64,000 nucleotides of DNA from Numidum massiliense (GCF_001375555.1 NZ_CTDZ01000009.1:2535758-2599757); one strand, 5' to 3'. Positions 1 through 8,802 are shown, numbered from the stretch's first letter. Notes: generated by a model not told the origin, from the letters alone. Program-made: numbers and translations.

Positions 1-502
1 ATGCCGCCTTTTGTGCAACGCAGAGCTGCCGATAATAGGCCACCTCATCGCCTGTAAACGTCGCATGCAAACGAGTTGTATAGTTAACTTGTTCCGTAAT
101 ACGTGCCGCTATTTTTCGTTGAATATGCCTAATGCTAGCGTCGTATTGCTGCCGCTCCGTATCCACCAGCCAATCGGAAACGCAAAAAGAGCCGCCGAAA
201 CAAGGCAACTCCGTCGCTTCCGGTCGTTCAAACAACCCAAACCAGGCAAGGGGCATCCGTTCCCCGTCCTTAACGACGAATTGCGGATCGAACGCCGGTG
301 CTGCTTCGTACGACATGTATCCCGCGGCATAATACCCGTTTGCAGTCGCCGTAGCCACTTGTTGCAACACGGGTATTACGTCGCCGACAGTTTCTGCCAC
401 TAACTGTTTGACAGGGTGTTGAAAAAGGAGTGGCCGCCGCTTCCCTGCCTTGTCGGCAAATTCAAAAAACAGAGTGGGACTCATTGTATGCGTGTGCTTC
501 AT
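1..502 (-). CDS. pabB: Aminodeoxychorismate synthase component I (PabB-like), 5' part
   Basis: Open reading frame that runs off the left edge, so only about the first 167 residues are seen. The protein reads GYMSYEAAPAFDP, then PLAWFGLFE, then EQVNYTTRL, which are typical N-terminal stretches of PabB/TrpE-type chorismate enzymes; this variant matches PabB best. It would convert chorismate plus ammonia to aminodeoxychorismate for folate synthesis in the cytoplasm. I chose the ATG at 502 because AAGGTG lies six bases before it; an in-frame ATG at 484 has no good ribosome site. The 5' leader holds an inverted repeat (ACCGCCT at 533-539 with AGGCGGT at 561-567) followed on the minus strand by a T/A-rich run, possibly an attenuator. 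Family call is firm; the TrpE alternative is less likely. Confidence 0.8.
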   Translation of the reverse strand, partial: MKHTHTMSPTLFFEFADKAGKRRPLLFQHPVKQLVAETVGDVIPVLQQVATATANGYYAAGYMSYEAAPAFDPQFVVKDGERMPLAWFGLFERPEATELPCFGGSFCVSDWLVDTERQQYDASIRHIQRKIAARITEQVNYTTRLHATFTGDEVAYYRQLCVAQKAA

Positions 503-693
503 AACTTTCACCTTTATCATTGAAATATATAAACCGCCTATGAGCTACGATCGCAGTCACAGGCGGTCGGTAAATTCAATTTATGGACGATCGCAATCGA
601 CGACTCATTCCCTAGCAGTAAATTATCAAAAACCTCCATAAGCGCATGGTTCCTCGCAAATAAAAGACTACTACGCTTATGTTACGCCCAGTC

Positions 694-1365
694 TTAGGGC
701 AAATGAACCTCAGGTATTCCCCGCTGCAAAAGCCTTTTCCCCCACTGCGTCCGGTAAAACATTTTCTCCGCTAACGCTAGCAGCGCATTCGTCACCCAAT
801 ATAGTACTAAAGCGACCGGGAAACGCCACATCACCGTCATCAATATCGCCGTGAATACAACAGCTAGAGCCATCTGCAGCGGAAGTGATTGCGTAACCGC
901 CATGTCATTCGTTAACGGGATGAGAAACGATACGAACGTAAGCACGGCATAGACAATCGGTACAATGTGTAGCGGATCGCTCTCACTCAGTGTGGCCATC
1001 CACGGAATAACGATCGATGTCATCGTTGCTCCATACTTTGCAAACAACCCGTACATCGACATAAATACTGGCGCCTGCACGAGGCCGATCATCATGGTGC
1101 GAAACGGCTTAATGCCGTATGTTTGGTTTAGCTTCAGCGTTTCCCGCAAAAGCTTCTCCTGATTATTTTTGTGCGTTACCTGTATCTGATCGAGCAATGG
1201 CTTAATTTTTTTCTGAACGATTTGCTGTCTCGCAATGCGCAAATTCAAGCCGAACAGCGCGACGCGAATAAATAGCGCGAGTAATACAATCGAAAAACCT
1301 CAGTCATTCACAAACGCAAAACAAATCGCGAGAATGTGGTAGAGAATGTCTGAAAGCCAACCCAT
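694..1365 (-). pseudogene. yidC: YidC/OxaI membrane insertase with in-frame stop
   Basis: A YidC/Oxa1-family membrane protein insertase (inserts or folds inner-membrane proteins) broken by one in-frame TGA at 1300-1302. The natural start is the ATG at 1365 with GAGGAGG seven bases upstream. From there the frame reads MGWLSDILYHILAICFAFVND, stop, GFSIVLLALFIRVALFGLN, and continues in the same frame to 694. The stop stands where the family often has Trp (TGG), so one G-to-A change explains it. The 3' part keeps the family core with several membrane segments (QAPVFMSMYGLF, PLQMALAVVFTAILMTVMW). Intact length would be about 223 residues, short for YidC and without a lipobox. It could be a true pseudogene, a sequencing error, or read by stop suppression. 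A second copy is expected elsewhere in the genome. Confidence 0.82.
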
Positions 1366-1913
1366 CGATGTTCCTCCTCATGCTTTCGTTTAGCCGTACG
1401 TCGGTATACGTCCAACGAAAGGAAGGATGCGGTTCATCCTCACCACTTCTATTATGCCTACTACGACGAGGTACTTTGCGGCGGTTCCAATGCATGCAGG
1501 GCCTGACCGCAGGGGAAAGTGACACATAACTGCTCCCGAACGCTTTTACCGTATGAGTCACTACGGAAAAAGCGCGGACGACCGTTATACCAAGTAAAGC
1601 CCCCAAATAAAAGTATGTCATCCCAACCGCTACGAGAAGAACGGAAAAACCGATTGAAAAATCCATTTATAAACCCCGCTTATTTGTCTAAAGCACTTGA
1701 CCTGATACCGATTCAGTTATGTATCGAAAATGGACGGTAGAAGTTCACTCGATTAAACGCGTATCACTATATGTAATTATACCATAAAAAATGTTCAGTT
1801 TGCCAGAAATCTTGGCGTAAGAGGGGCGCTTGTGAACAGTTTCAACGGTTTATATGCAATTGCACTTAGCGAGATGGGCTGCTGGCGCTTATAAAGTGTG
1901 CGTAAGCGATCCT
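1366..1913. other. Intergenic region between yidC and the siderophore genes
   Basis: No supported gene in about 550 bases. A minus-strand frame starting near 1666 begins with about 40 hydrophobic residues, but its C-terminal half is Arg-rich and runs through the ribosome site and start of yidC, so I do not call it. It may be a decayed membrane-protein gene. Confidence 0.4.
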
Positions 1914-2924
1914 TTACGACTTTTTCCGCAGCAAATATATGACATACGGTGCGCCAATTAAGGCGACGAGAATCCCTGCCGGAATCCCGTCGGGTTCGGC
2001 GATCTGGCGCCCGATTGCATCTGCGATGAGTAACAGCCAACCGCCAATGAGAATAGCGAGTGGGATCGACAATTGATTTCGAGGACCGACCAACACTTTG
2101 GCGATGTGGGGAGCCATAAGGCCGATAAAGGCAATTCCTCCCGTAACAGATACGGCCGATGCTGCTAGTGCAACAGCTGTAAGCAGTAAGGAGAAGCGTT
2201 CTTTTTCGATTGATACGCCAACTCCGACGGCGATAGAATAGTCCAGTGCGAGTATGTTCATTCTATTCGCTTTGTACAGTGTCATCGGGATCAGCACAGC
2301 TAACCACGGAATGAAGGCATAAACAAACGGCCAATCTGCACCCCAAATACTGCCTGCCAACCATTTGGCAATAAAATCAACCTTGGAACGTTCGGCAGAA
2401 GACACAAGTACAATCATCACTCCAGAAAGCGCCATGGAAAATCCGACACCAATCAGTACTAACCTTACGGGGTGAAAACCTACACGTCGGCTATATGAAA
2501 ACAGATAGATGAGACAGGCGGTAACGAAAGCGCCTATAAAAGCGACAAATGGAAGCAAGTAAACAAATGCTCCTGCTTTTACTGGAAAAAACAAAAAGAA
2601 TAGAGCAATCGCTACGCCTGCTCCGGAATTGATACCGACGATTCCTGGATCAGCTAAATCGTTCCGCGTAATGGTTTGCAATATCGCACCGGATAGCGCT
2701 AACGCCATCCCAGCCAGCAAAGTGATGACGATTCGCGGCAAGCGAATCGAAAATAAAATAAATTCCTCCTTAATCGTGCCTTGACCAAAAAGGGTCAACA
2801 AGAGTCTATCATAAGATAAAGAAGAAAAGCCCATTCCCATATCGATAGTAGCAGTAATCACAATTAGTATTAAGAAAACCCCTAGCAGCACGCGCTGTTT
2901 GATTACTTTCGTCCACTGATTCAT
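1914..2924 (-). CDS. Iron-siderophore ABC transporter permease (FecCD family)
   Basis: A 336-residue integral membrane permease of the FecCD/BtuC family, one half of the channel that carries a ferric siderophore across the membrane. The sequence is hydrophobic throughout with about nine to ten membrane segments. It carries the family signatures FSIRLPRIVITLLAGMALALSGA near residue 60 and SVTGGIAFIGLMAPHIAK near residue 260, the latter including the ATPase-contacting loop. Its ATG overlaps the stop of the upstream permease by four bases, so the two are translationally coupled; the ribosome site is GGGGGTAAGG. It is the last gene of the operon binding protein, permease, permease. The siderophore cannot be told from sequence; hydroxamate systems of the B. 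subtilis YfiYZ/YfhA or Fhu type are the closest in my judgement. Confidence 0.9.
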   Translation of the reverse strand: MNQWTKVIKQRVLLGVFLILIVITATIDMGMGFSSLSYDRLLLTLFGQGTIKEEFILFSIRLPRIVITLLAGMALALSGAILQTITRNDLADPGIVGINSGAGVAIALFFLFFPVKAGAFVYLLPFVAFIGAFVTACLIYLFSYSRRVGFHPVRLVLIGVGFSMALSGVMIVLVSSAERSKVDFIAKWLAGSIWGADWPFVYAFIPWLAVLIPMTLYKANRMNILALDYSIAVGVGVSIEKERFSLLLTAVALAASAVSVTGGIAFIGLMAPHIAKVLVGPRNQLSIPLAILIGGWLLLIADAIGRQIAEPDGIPAGILVALIGAPYVIYLLRKKS

Positions 2925-3934
2925 GAAAATGCCTTACCCCCTCTATGCACGACCAATAAGAAGAAAGGTAAGCCGAGCATGGCTACAATAGCGGCAACCG
3001 GTGTTTCGTATGGCGCGTTAATCGTACGTCCAAGCGTATCGGCGAATAACATAAAGGCTGCTCCCGTAACAGCAGACAGCGGTATGACGTAGCGGTAATC
3101 CGTTCCGGCAACCGTACGAACGATATGCGGGATCATTAAACCGACGAACGTCATATTTCCGACAAGTGCAACCGAAGCGCCCGCAAGCATGATCACGACG
3201 ATAAAGAGAATGACTTTTACGGCTGCTGTTTTTTGACCTAAGCCGACAGCCACCTCTTCGCTCAAGCTAAGAATCGTTAGATGTTTAGAAAACAGGTAGG
3301 AAAGGAGGATACCAGTTACTATAACTGGAACGATCAACACCAACTTACTCCAGGACGTGCCGACCAATCCTCCCGCGGTCCACATCGATATGTCTTTCGA
3401 TATTTTAAAAACAATGCCGATTCCTTCTGCAATGGCGGTTAAAAATGCTGAAACCGCTGCACCAGCGAGTACGATGCGAAAGGGAGACATTCTGCCCTTC
3501 TTAGTAGCCCCTATACTGAACACAAGTAATAATGATCCGACCGTTGCCCCGAGAAAGCAAGCGATCATAATATAAAAATCGTTCGCCGAAGGTAATAAGG
3601 CAATTGTTAACGCAAGCGCTGCATTGGCACCTGCCGTCAGTCCGAGTAAACCCGGGTCTGCTAGTGGATTTCTTGTCATTCCTTGCATAATAGCGCCGGA
3701 GACGGCTAATGCCGCTCCGACGAATAAGGCACCTACTTCACGCGGTAAGCGAATTTCGCGGATTAACAAAACGGATTCACTAGATTCACTAGTAGTGAGT
3801 GCCAACCATACGTCCTTAAGTGTTGTATTTGCCGCTCCAAAAACGATAGAGACAACAAACATCGCAACGAGAAGCACGACTCCCGCAACTATTTTATATT
3901 TAAAGGATATCTTGTTCTGTGTCGATCTCATCAT
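2921..3934 (-). CDS. Iron-siderophore ABC transporter permease (FecCD family)
   Basis: A 337-residue FecCD-family permease, partner of the next gene; together they form the heterodimeric membrane channel. Family signatures are LLIREIRLPREVGALFVGAA near residue 57, the segment PLADPGLLGLTAGANAAL near residue 92, and VGNMTFVGLMIPHIVR near residue 257. It starts three bases after the stop of the binding protein gene, so all three are one transcription unit read from the Fur-controlled promoter at 4938-4966. A start at the first or second of two adjacent ATG codons cannot be decided. Substrate is inferred only from the Fur box and the neighbours. Confidence 0.9.
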   Translation of the reverse strand: MMRSTQNKISFKYKIVAGVVLLVAMFVVSIVFGAANTTLKDVWLALTTSESSESVLLIREIRLPREVGALFVGAALAVSGAIMQGMTRNPLADPGLLGLTAGANAALALTIALLPSANDFYIMIACFLGATVGSLLLVFSIGATKKGRMSPFRIVLAGAAVSAFLTAIAEGIGIVFKISKDISMWTAGGLVGTSWSKLVLIVPVIVTGILLSYLFSKHLTILSLSEEVAVGLGQKTAAVKVILFIVVIMLAGASVALVGNMTFVGLMIPHIVRTVAGTDYRYVIPLSAVTGAAFMLFADTLGRTINAPYETPVAAIVAMLGLPFFLLVVHRGGKAFS

Positions 3935-3937
3935 ATA

Positions 3938-4864
3938 CTATTTCCCCAGAAAACTTTTCTCAAAGAAGTCTAACTGAAACTCCAACGTCAAAGGATCATT
4001 TAAAAAAAACTCCTTAAAATCGACTTCAAAGACCCGCTTGTTTTTTACAGCCGGAATATTTTTATATGTATCGGTTTGCTGAAATGAATTGTCGGCATCG
4101 CTATTTTTGCTCAGGATGAGGTAATCCCCAGCAAACTGCGAAAGCACCTCTTCCGATACCGCATAATAGCCAGTCTTAAGAGCTTTTTCTTCAACTTTCT
4201 TCGGCATTTTTAATCCCATTTCCTGAAATAAAATTTCCGTCCCGCGCCCCCAATTATTGCCGAATACATAAATCTGTTTGTCGTATTTCTCAATGACGGA
4301 CACTGTTGTGTTTTCTCCTATTTTTTTCTTAATATCTTTTCCGGCCTTTTGCGCTTTTTTCTTGAATTGATCAACCCACTCCCGCGCTTCCTTCTCCTTG
4401 TTCAGCAGCTTCCCGATCTCAATATGTTGCGTTAAGTAATCGACTTTACCGTAAGTGTAAGTGACAGTTGGCGCGATCTGCTTTAACTTCTCAACATTTT
4501 TGACAGTAGATAACCCGATGATAAGATCAGGGTTTAATTCTATTATTTTCTCCAAATTTTCATCAGATACCTCCGTGACATCTTTTAATTTTTCACTGAA
4601 GCGCGGGTTCATCTTCGCCCACGAATCGACTCCTACGAGATTGACGTCTAAAGCCATGACATTGCCAGCGAAGCTTGCCAAGACGACGACGCGCTGCGGA
4701 TCGGCCGGAACTTCGACAGGACCGTTTTCCGATTGGTAGGTTACCGTGTCAGTTTTGGATGCCTTCGAGTCGTGGGAATCAGTGTTCACGCCGGTTTCCG
4801 TACTACTGCAACCACTTAACACGAGAATGCAAAATAGGATCAAAAGAGCAGGGATTTTTTTCAT
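3938..4864 (-). CDS. Ferric siderophore-binding lipoprotein
   Basis: A 308-residue substrate-binding protein of the iron ABC transporter, anchored outside the membrane. The N-terminus is a lipoprotein signal (hydrophobic LLILFCILVLSGC, lipobox LSGC, modified Cys at residue 19). The mature part has the class III (TroA-like, Peripla_BP_2) pattern: PADPQRVVVLASFAGNVMAL, then IIELNPDLIIGLS, a Lys-rich backbone helix around residue 160, and ALKTGYYAVSEEVLSQFAGDY. It is the first gene of the operon, expressed from a promoter with an overlapping Fur box. It captures a ferric siderophore and hands it to the two permeases. The ligand is not known. Confidence 0.92.
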   Translation of the reverse strand: MKKIPALLILFCILVLSGCSSTETGVNTDSHDSKASKTDTVTYQSENGPVEVPADPQRVVVLASFAGNVMALDVNLVGVDSWAKMNPRFSEKLKDVTEVSDENLEKIIELNPDLIIGLSTVKNVEKLKQIAPTVTYTYGKVDYLTQHIEIGKLLNKEKEAREWVDQFKKKAQKAGKDIKKKIGENTTVSVIEKYDKQIYVFGNNWGRGTEILFQEMGLKMPKKVEEKALKTGYYAVSEEVLSQFAGDYLILSKNSDADNSFQQTDTYKNIPAVKNKRVFEVDFKEFFLNDPLTLEFQLDFFEKSFLGK

Positions 4865-4907
4865 CTTGATTCTCCTTTACCGACAAAAAATATATGTAAC
4901 AGTTAAT

Positions 4908-4922
4908 TGATAATGATTATCA
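4908..4922. promoter_or_regulatory. Fur box (siderophore operon)
   Basis: TGATAATGATTATCA is a perfect 7-1-7 inverted repeat matching the Bacillus Fur consensus TGATAATNATTATCA. It lies between the promoter and the binding-protein gene. Confidence 0.92.
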
Positions 4923-4937
4923 ATATTATTTTATCGT

Positions 4938-4966
4938 ATCATACTATGCTAAATAGCTATTGTCAA
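4938..4966 (-). promoter_or_regulatory. Promoter of the siderophore operon
   Basis: On the minus strand TTGACA (4966 to 4961), a 17-base spacer and TATGAT (4943 to 4938) make a near-consensus sigma-A promoter. The Fur box at 4908-4922 lies just downstream, over the expected early transcribed region, so Fur would block initiation or escape when iron is plentiful. Confidence 0.75.
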
Positions 4967-5063
4967 CTTCTTTATTGTGTGCACTTCTTACAGGCAAAGC
5001 TTGAACAGACACACTGATTTCCCTCTTTTGCCTAAAAATGATGCATACGGCGATCGATCCCCA

Positions 5064-5112
5064 TTGATCTATAAACGGAAACAGTGTATATTCTTATTGA
5101 TAATGATAATCA
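5064..5112 (+). promoter_or_regulatory. Promoter and Fur box of the reductase gene
   Basis: TTGATC (5064-5069), a 17-base spacer and TATATT (5087-5092) form a plausible plus-strand promoter. The 7-1-7 Fur box TGATAATGATAATCA at 5098-5112 sits on the expected start site. The promoter faces away from that of the siderophore operon, so one intergenic region of 278 bases serves both under the same iron control. Confidence 0.8.
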
Positions 5113-5142
5113 ATATTATATGAACCTAAGGTGGGGACGAAA

Positions 5143-6192
5143 ATGGATACAGATCAATTATTCGACGTAACAATCGTCGGCGGAGGACCAGCCGGCCTTT
5201 ACTCCGCTTTCTATAGTGGGCTGCGGGAAATGAAAACAAAGATTATCGAATATCAATCATTTTTAGGCGGAAAGGTACACGTCTATCCGCAAAAAATGAT
5301 TTGGGATGTTGGTGGGCTTACGCCCATTCTAGGAACCAAGTTAATCGAACAGCTCGTAAAGCAAGGATTGACGTTTCACCCAGAGGTCGTATTAAATGAA
5401 AAAGTACAAGCGATCGCCCGTAACGAAGAAGGTATCTTTGTGCTACGAACTTCCTCGGGGCAACAACACTATTCAAAAACAGTCATTATCGCTGTCGGAG
5501 GCGGCATACTGAAGCCAAAAAAACTCGCGCTGGAAGGTGCGGAGAGATTCGAGGGTTCAAATTTACATTACACTGTGAAATCTATAGGTCATTTTCGAGA
5601 TAAAACGGTGCTTCTTTCGGGAGGCGGAAACTCGGCGATCGACTGGGCCAATGAATTAGAACCTGTCGCTAAACAGGTTTATTTGGTCTACCGTAAGGAT
5701 TCTTTGACCGGTCACGAAGCACAAGTTAAACAGTTGCTTGACAGTTCAGCCGTTTGCTTCTTTCACACCTCTATCACAAAACTGATTGCCTCCAAAGGTT
5801 CTAAAAGGTTCGAATGTGTCGAGCTGACTAACCACGAAACGGGAAAAGTTTCATATTTAACGGTGGACGAAGCGGTGATTAATCACGGATATGAACGGGA
5901 TACCTCGCTATTAGAAAATAGCAGTTTGGATATTGAAAAGATAGACGATTACTTCATTGCAGGTACCGCCCACGGTGAATCTTCGGTCCCTGGGCTGTAT
6001 GCCGCCGGAGATATATTGACATACGACGGGAAATTGCATTTAATTGCCGGTGCTTTTCAAGATGCTGCTAACGCCGTCAACAAAGCCAAACAATATACCC
6101 AACCTAATGCCGATCAACGTGCAATGGTGTCTTCCCACAACGAAATATTTAAGCAACGCAATCGAGAGCTGGTCAAACAAATGCTACAATAA
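5143..6192 (+). CDS. Ferredoxin/flavodoxin-NADP reductase, type 2 (iron-regulated)
   Basis: A 349-residue thioredoxin-reductase-like flavoprotein of the type 2 ferredoxin-NADP reductase family (Bacillus YumC/YcgT). FAD binding is at DVTIVGGGPAGLYSAF (residues 7-22), NADPH binding at VLLSGGGNSAIDWANEL near 155, and GLYAAGDI near 280. The Cys pair of true thioredoxin reductases is missing, which separates the two families. The ATG at 5143 follows AAGGTGGGG; an in-frame GTG at 5131 lies inside that site and is rejected. It has its own Fur box and diverges from the siderophore operon. The B. subtilis homologue YcgT is also Fur-controlled, so a role in reducing imported ferric siderophore or feeding ferredoxin during iron limitation is likely but inferred. 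Confidence 0.85.
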   Translation: MDTDQLFDVTIVGGGPAGLYSAFYSGLREMKTKIIEYQSFLGGKVHVYPQKMIWDVGGLTPILGTKLIEQLVKQGLTFHPEVVLNEKVQAIARNEEGIFVLRTSSGQQHYSKTVIIAVGGGILKPKKLALEGAERFEGSNLHYTVKSIGHFRDKTVLLSGGGNSAIDWANELEPVAKQVYLVYRKDSLTGHEAQVKQLLDSSAVCFFHTSITKLIASKGSKRFECVELTNHETGKVSYLTVDEAVINHGYERDTSLLENSSLDIEKIDDYFIAGTAHGESSVPGLYAAGDILTYDGKLHLIAGAFQDAANAVNKAKQYTQPNADQRAMVSSHNEIFKQRNRELVKQMLQ

Positions 6193-6219
6193 CAGCTACG
6201 ATCGTTAATTTTACATACA

Positions 6220-6244
6220 TTCGGTCAGCACATCGCTGACCGAA
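6220..6244. terminator. Bidirectional hairpin between convergent genes
   Basis: A perfect 10-bp stem (TTCGGTCAGC with GCTGACCGAA) and a 5-base loop lie between the convergent reductase and ATPase genes. No long T run follows on either side, so termination strength is uncertain. Confidence 0.65.
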
Positions 6245-6302
6245 CCCCTTATCCTGGTTAAATTTTGTTACCTGTTCATCCGTCGTCAGTTGCACTGTTT
6301 CA

Positions 6303-7106
6303 CTAACATGATGAACCAGCCCCGTCGCACAAACTGAATGGCAAACAGAGTGGAGTCCCAGTACGTGGATCGGGAATGATGTCCGCATTGATGCCAAATA
6401 CGTCGCGCAGCATCTCCCGATGAACAACCTCAGCCGGGCTACCCTCGTATGCCACATCGCCTCGCTTGATACAAACCATATGATGGCTGTACCGTGTCGC
6501 ATGATTCAAATCGTGAACGACCATGACAATGGTTCGTCCTTCCCTGCGATTTAAGTACTCGAGCAACTCCAGTACTTCAAGTTGATGGGTCATGTCGAGA
6601 TACGTTGTCGGTTCATCGAGAAACAATATTTCCGTCCCCTGCGCGAGCGCCATGGCAATCCATGCCCGCTGACGCTGACCACCCGACATTTGCTCGATCG
6701 GACGTGCAGAAAAGTCAGTCATACCTGTTACCTCTAACGCCCAAGCTACCATTTCCTTGTCCTCTTTACCTAGCGAACCAAACCCTTGCTGATGGGGAAA
6801 TCGGCCGTAGGAAACGAGTTCTCCTACCGTAAGCCCTTCTGGGACGACCGGGCTTTGTGGCAGGATGGCAAGTTGTTTCGCTACATCCTTTGTCTGCGTT
6901 TGGTGAATCGATTTTCCGTCTAAATAGACCTCACCTTTTTGCGGTTTCATGATGCGGGCCACCGTCTTCAATATCGTCGACTTTCCTGAGCCATTCGCCC
7001 CTACCAGTGCAGTGATTTTCCCGTCCGGAATCGTAAGATTCAGCTGATTAACAATCACCTCTTCACCATAAGTGATCCGAAGATTTTCGGTAACCAAACG
7101 CGCCAA
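6303..7106 (-). CDS. Iron-siderophore ABC transporter ATPase
   Basis: A 267-residue FecE/FhuC-type ATPase that powers siderophore import. Walker A is GANGSGKST, the Q-loop is in LAILPQS, the ABC signature is [15 protein letters not shown], Walker B is [12 protein letters not shown] and the H-loop His is in [11 protein letters not shown] prefer the TTG at 7106 as start because AAGGAG lies eight bases before it; a GTG at 7115 lies inside that site. It is separated from the permease operon by the divergent reductase gene and has its own Fur box (7205-7217), so the system is split into three Fur-controlled units. The last 20 residues ([16 protein letters not shown]) are typical of siderophore ATPases. 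Confidence 0.9.
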   Translation of the reverse strand: MARLVTENLRITYGEEVIVNQLNLTIPDGKITALVGANGSGKSTILKTVARIMKPQKGEVYLDGKSIHQTQTKDVAKQLAILPQSPVVPEGLTVGELVSYGRFPHQQGFGSLGKEDKEMVAWALEVTGMTDFSARPIEQMSGGQRQRAWIAMALAQGTEILFLDEPTTYLDMTHQLEVLELLEYLNRREGRTIVMVVHDLNHATRYSHHMVCIKRGDVAYEGSPAEVVHREMLRDVFGINADIIPDPRTGTPLCLPFSLCDGAGSSC

Positions 7107-7204
7107 GTTGACCACTCCTTCCTAGAATATAGCGACGATGCTGTGATTCTCTCTCGCCCTATTTTGCAGCATCAGCTTGTGCCGATCACATATTCGATAG
7201 TAAC

Positions 7205-7217
7205 GATAATCATTATC
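7205..7217. promoter_or_regulatory. Fur box upstream of the ATPase gene
   Basis: GATAATCATTATC is a perfect inverted repeat of the Fur core, about 100 bases upstream of the ATPase start. A weaker half site (TGATAAT at 7294-7300) lies further upstream. Confidence 0.85.
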
Positions 7218-7371
7218 GGCGAAGAAAAAAAAGAGCCGCCGTCTACCCTTTTTTATGAATACATTTATAGGCTCGCATAGGCTCATACTTAGATGATAAT
7301 GTTTCTCAATTATAACTTTTTCTGCGGACTACGTCAATTACCCTTATTGACACTAAGTTTACAATCTCACC

Positions 7372-7590
7372 CTAGCAGAGATCATTACAGACGATGTCAG
7401 CACCGTACCGACGCGGCGGTTGTAACACGCCGAGCGAACTCGAGTCGACTCCGACGACGCACAGTGCGCCCGTACGGTGGGCAATATCGGCGATTTCACA
7501 GCCTTTTTCCTCGATAAATCTTAAGAATGACAGGTTTTCAAAGTAGACGACAGCCGGTTTTGCAGAGATTTTCGCTTCTCAATCGCGCAA
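7372..7590 (-). pseudogene. Remnant of glycine dehydrogenase subunit 1 (gcvPA)
   Basis: The minus-strand frame reads KPAVVYFENLSFLRFIE, then EIADIAHRTGALCVVGVDS, then LGVLQPPRRYGADIV, and ends at a TAG (7372-7374). This matches the middle of the decarboxylating glycine dehydrogenase subunit 1 (known pattern: LLKPPGEYGADIVVGEGQ). The rest of the roughly 450-residue gene is absent and an in-frame TGA lies just upstream. It is a decayed fragment, not a working enzyme. Its neighbour is a second remnant on the same strand. Confidence 0.7.
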
Positions 7591-7592
7591 GT

Positions 7593-7715
7593 CTAGTTGC
7601 CCCGCCGACCAGATCCGGTGTTAATAATGCCCCCGCCGCCACCTTGCACCATTGAGGGGATGACATGCTTCCATAACAAGTACACCCCTTTAAGTGACAC
7701 ATCGACGACAAAACC
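7593..7715 (-). pseudogene. Remnant of a short-chain dehydrogenase (SDR)
   Basis: The minus-strand frame reads VVDVSLKGVYLLWKHVIPSM, then GGGGGIINTGS, then a TAG at 7593-7595. This is the NxKG helix and the strand before the catalytic Ser of a classical SDR (pattern VNLKGxFL...GGSIINxSS). The nucleotide-binding N-terminus and the YxxxK site are missing. It abuts the gcvPA fragment, so the junction joins two unrelated broken genes. Confidence 0.65.
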
Positions 7716-7953
7716 CGTTCACATTCCGCCCGTGCATTCTTCTCACTTCACTCCTCCATAATGTTGGCTCCGATACCACTTCACGCTAATTTTTTCTTAC
7801 GTTCCGTCTGCCATCATCGATGCTATACCAAAAAAATAAAAACGTACCAAATAACGAGCGGAGGGTAGCCAACACTCCAAGCGGCTGCCGGCTTAACTTG
7901 GCGATTCTACATATTCCGGCCCGCTCTGCCCTGCCGCTCTTCTTCGTCACCTG

Positions 7954-8802
7954 CTACCGTTGATTTCGTTTCCGCCCGTTTTTTGGGGACGGGTTGTGGG
8001 CCGTTTCAACAGCGTGCTCGATTCCCACGCCTTCATCCAATTGGCTAGGCAGTTTTTCGGGTAAAAAGCATCCTAACTCCTCGGCGGCACCGATGCGGTA
8101 ACTTAAGACAATTTGGACGTAACGTTCTTTCTTTTCTTCTTCCGCTGCACCATTTTTTTCCGATGTATCGACCGCGGCATCAGGACTGTCCCTTTCACTG
8201 GTGCGATCGGTAGCGACCTCGTCTACAGCGTCAGTGGTAGTCGTGCCTTGGCGATCGGTGCCGGCGGCTTGTGTCGCGGCTTGTGTCGCCGCATGCGTCG
8301 ACGGAGCGGCTGTTTTCGTATGAGCACTTTCACCTTTTGCCTCAACCACGTCCATCAACTGCTGACAATGTTCTTTCCATTCCTGTTTTGTGCACTCCCG
8401 TAGCATGATACTATAATCGACATCGTCGCTTTCCGTCTCGCCCTTTTTAAAACTTTCCCCCAACAATTTTAACCCCGGCTCGATTAGGCGGACTGTATCG
8501 ACGAGCAGCTGCTCTGAAAACTGCGGAAGTAAGCTTTCATCGAGCGTAAATTGACCGCGCACCGCTTTATAATATTTTTCGACCAAATTTCCGTGTTGAC
8601 GCGTTTCCACTACTTTGAGCACGCCCGCCTCTTCCAACTTGCGCACGTGGTAGTACAACCGCGAAGGCTTCTCCTCTAACTTTGCGGCCATCTGCGTAAC
8701 CGTTAGCGCCTCATCTTTGACGAGGTCGATGATCGTTAAGCGACGTGGGTCGAGTAACATTTTAGCGACTTCCATATCTTTAATCTTAACTGGGCCAGGC
8801 AA
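7954..8802 (-). CDS. Winged-helix (ArsR-like) regulator with repeat linker
   Basis: A 282-residue protein with a DNA-binding winged helix at residues 10-65 (LLDPRRLTIIDLVKDEALTV, then PSRLYYHVRKLEEAGVL), typical of ArsR-like HTH proteins. After a helical domain (to about residue 150) comes a low-complexity Thr/Ala/Gln/Asp-rich linker around 165-215, partly made of a 12-base tandem repeat, then a short conserved-looking tail. The TTG start at 8802 has GGAG nine bases before it. It lies 52 bases behind the MFS gene on the same strand and probably controls that operon through the palindrome at 10124-10163. The inducer is unknown. Confidence 0.75.
   Translation of the reverse strand: MPGPVKIKDMEVAKMLLDPRRLTIIDLVKDEALTVTQMAAKLEEKPSRLYYHVRKLEEAGVLKVVETRQHGNLVEKYYKAVRGQFTLDESLLPQFSEQLLVDTVRLIEPGLKLLGESFKKGETESDDVDYSIMLRECTKQEWKEHCQQLMDVVEAKGESAHTKTAAPSTHAATQAATQAAGTDRQGTTTTDAVDEVATDRTSERDSPDAAVDTSEKNGAAEEEKKERYVQIVLSYRIGAAEELGCFLPEKLPSQLDEGVGIEHAVETAHNPSPKNGRKRNQR
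8264..8299. repeat. 12-bp in-frame tandem repeat
   Basis: Three copies of a 12-base unit (GCGGCTTGTGTC, the third degenerate), adding Ala-Ala-Thr-Gln blocks to the linker of the winged-helix regulator without changing its frame. Confidence 0.8.

Noticed and set aside
11-403. Plus-strand frame opposite pabB
   Set aside because: Shadow of the pabB reading frame, no ribosome site, protein without any recognisable family.
1304-1666. 120-residue minus-strand frame starting with a hydrophobic stretch
   Set aside because: It runs through the ribosome site and start of yidC in another frame and its second half is Arg/Ser-rich without family likeness.
6303-7115. GTG at 7115 as start of the ABC ATPase
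   Set aside because: It lies inside the ribosome site AAGGAGTGG; the TTG at 7106 has proper spacing.
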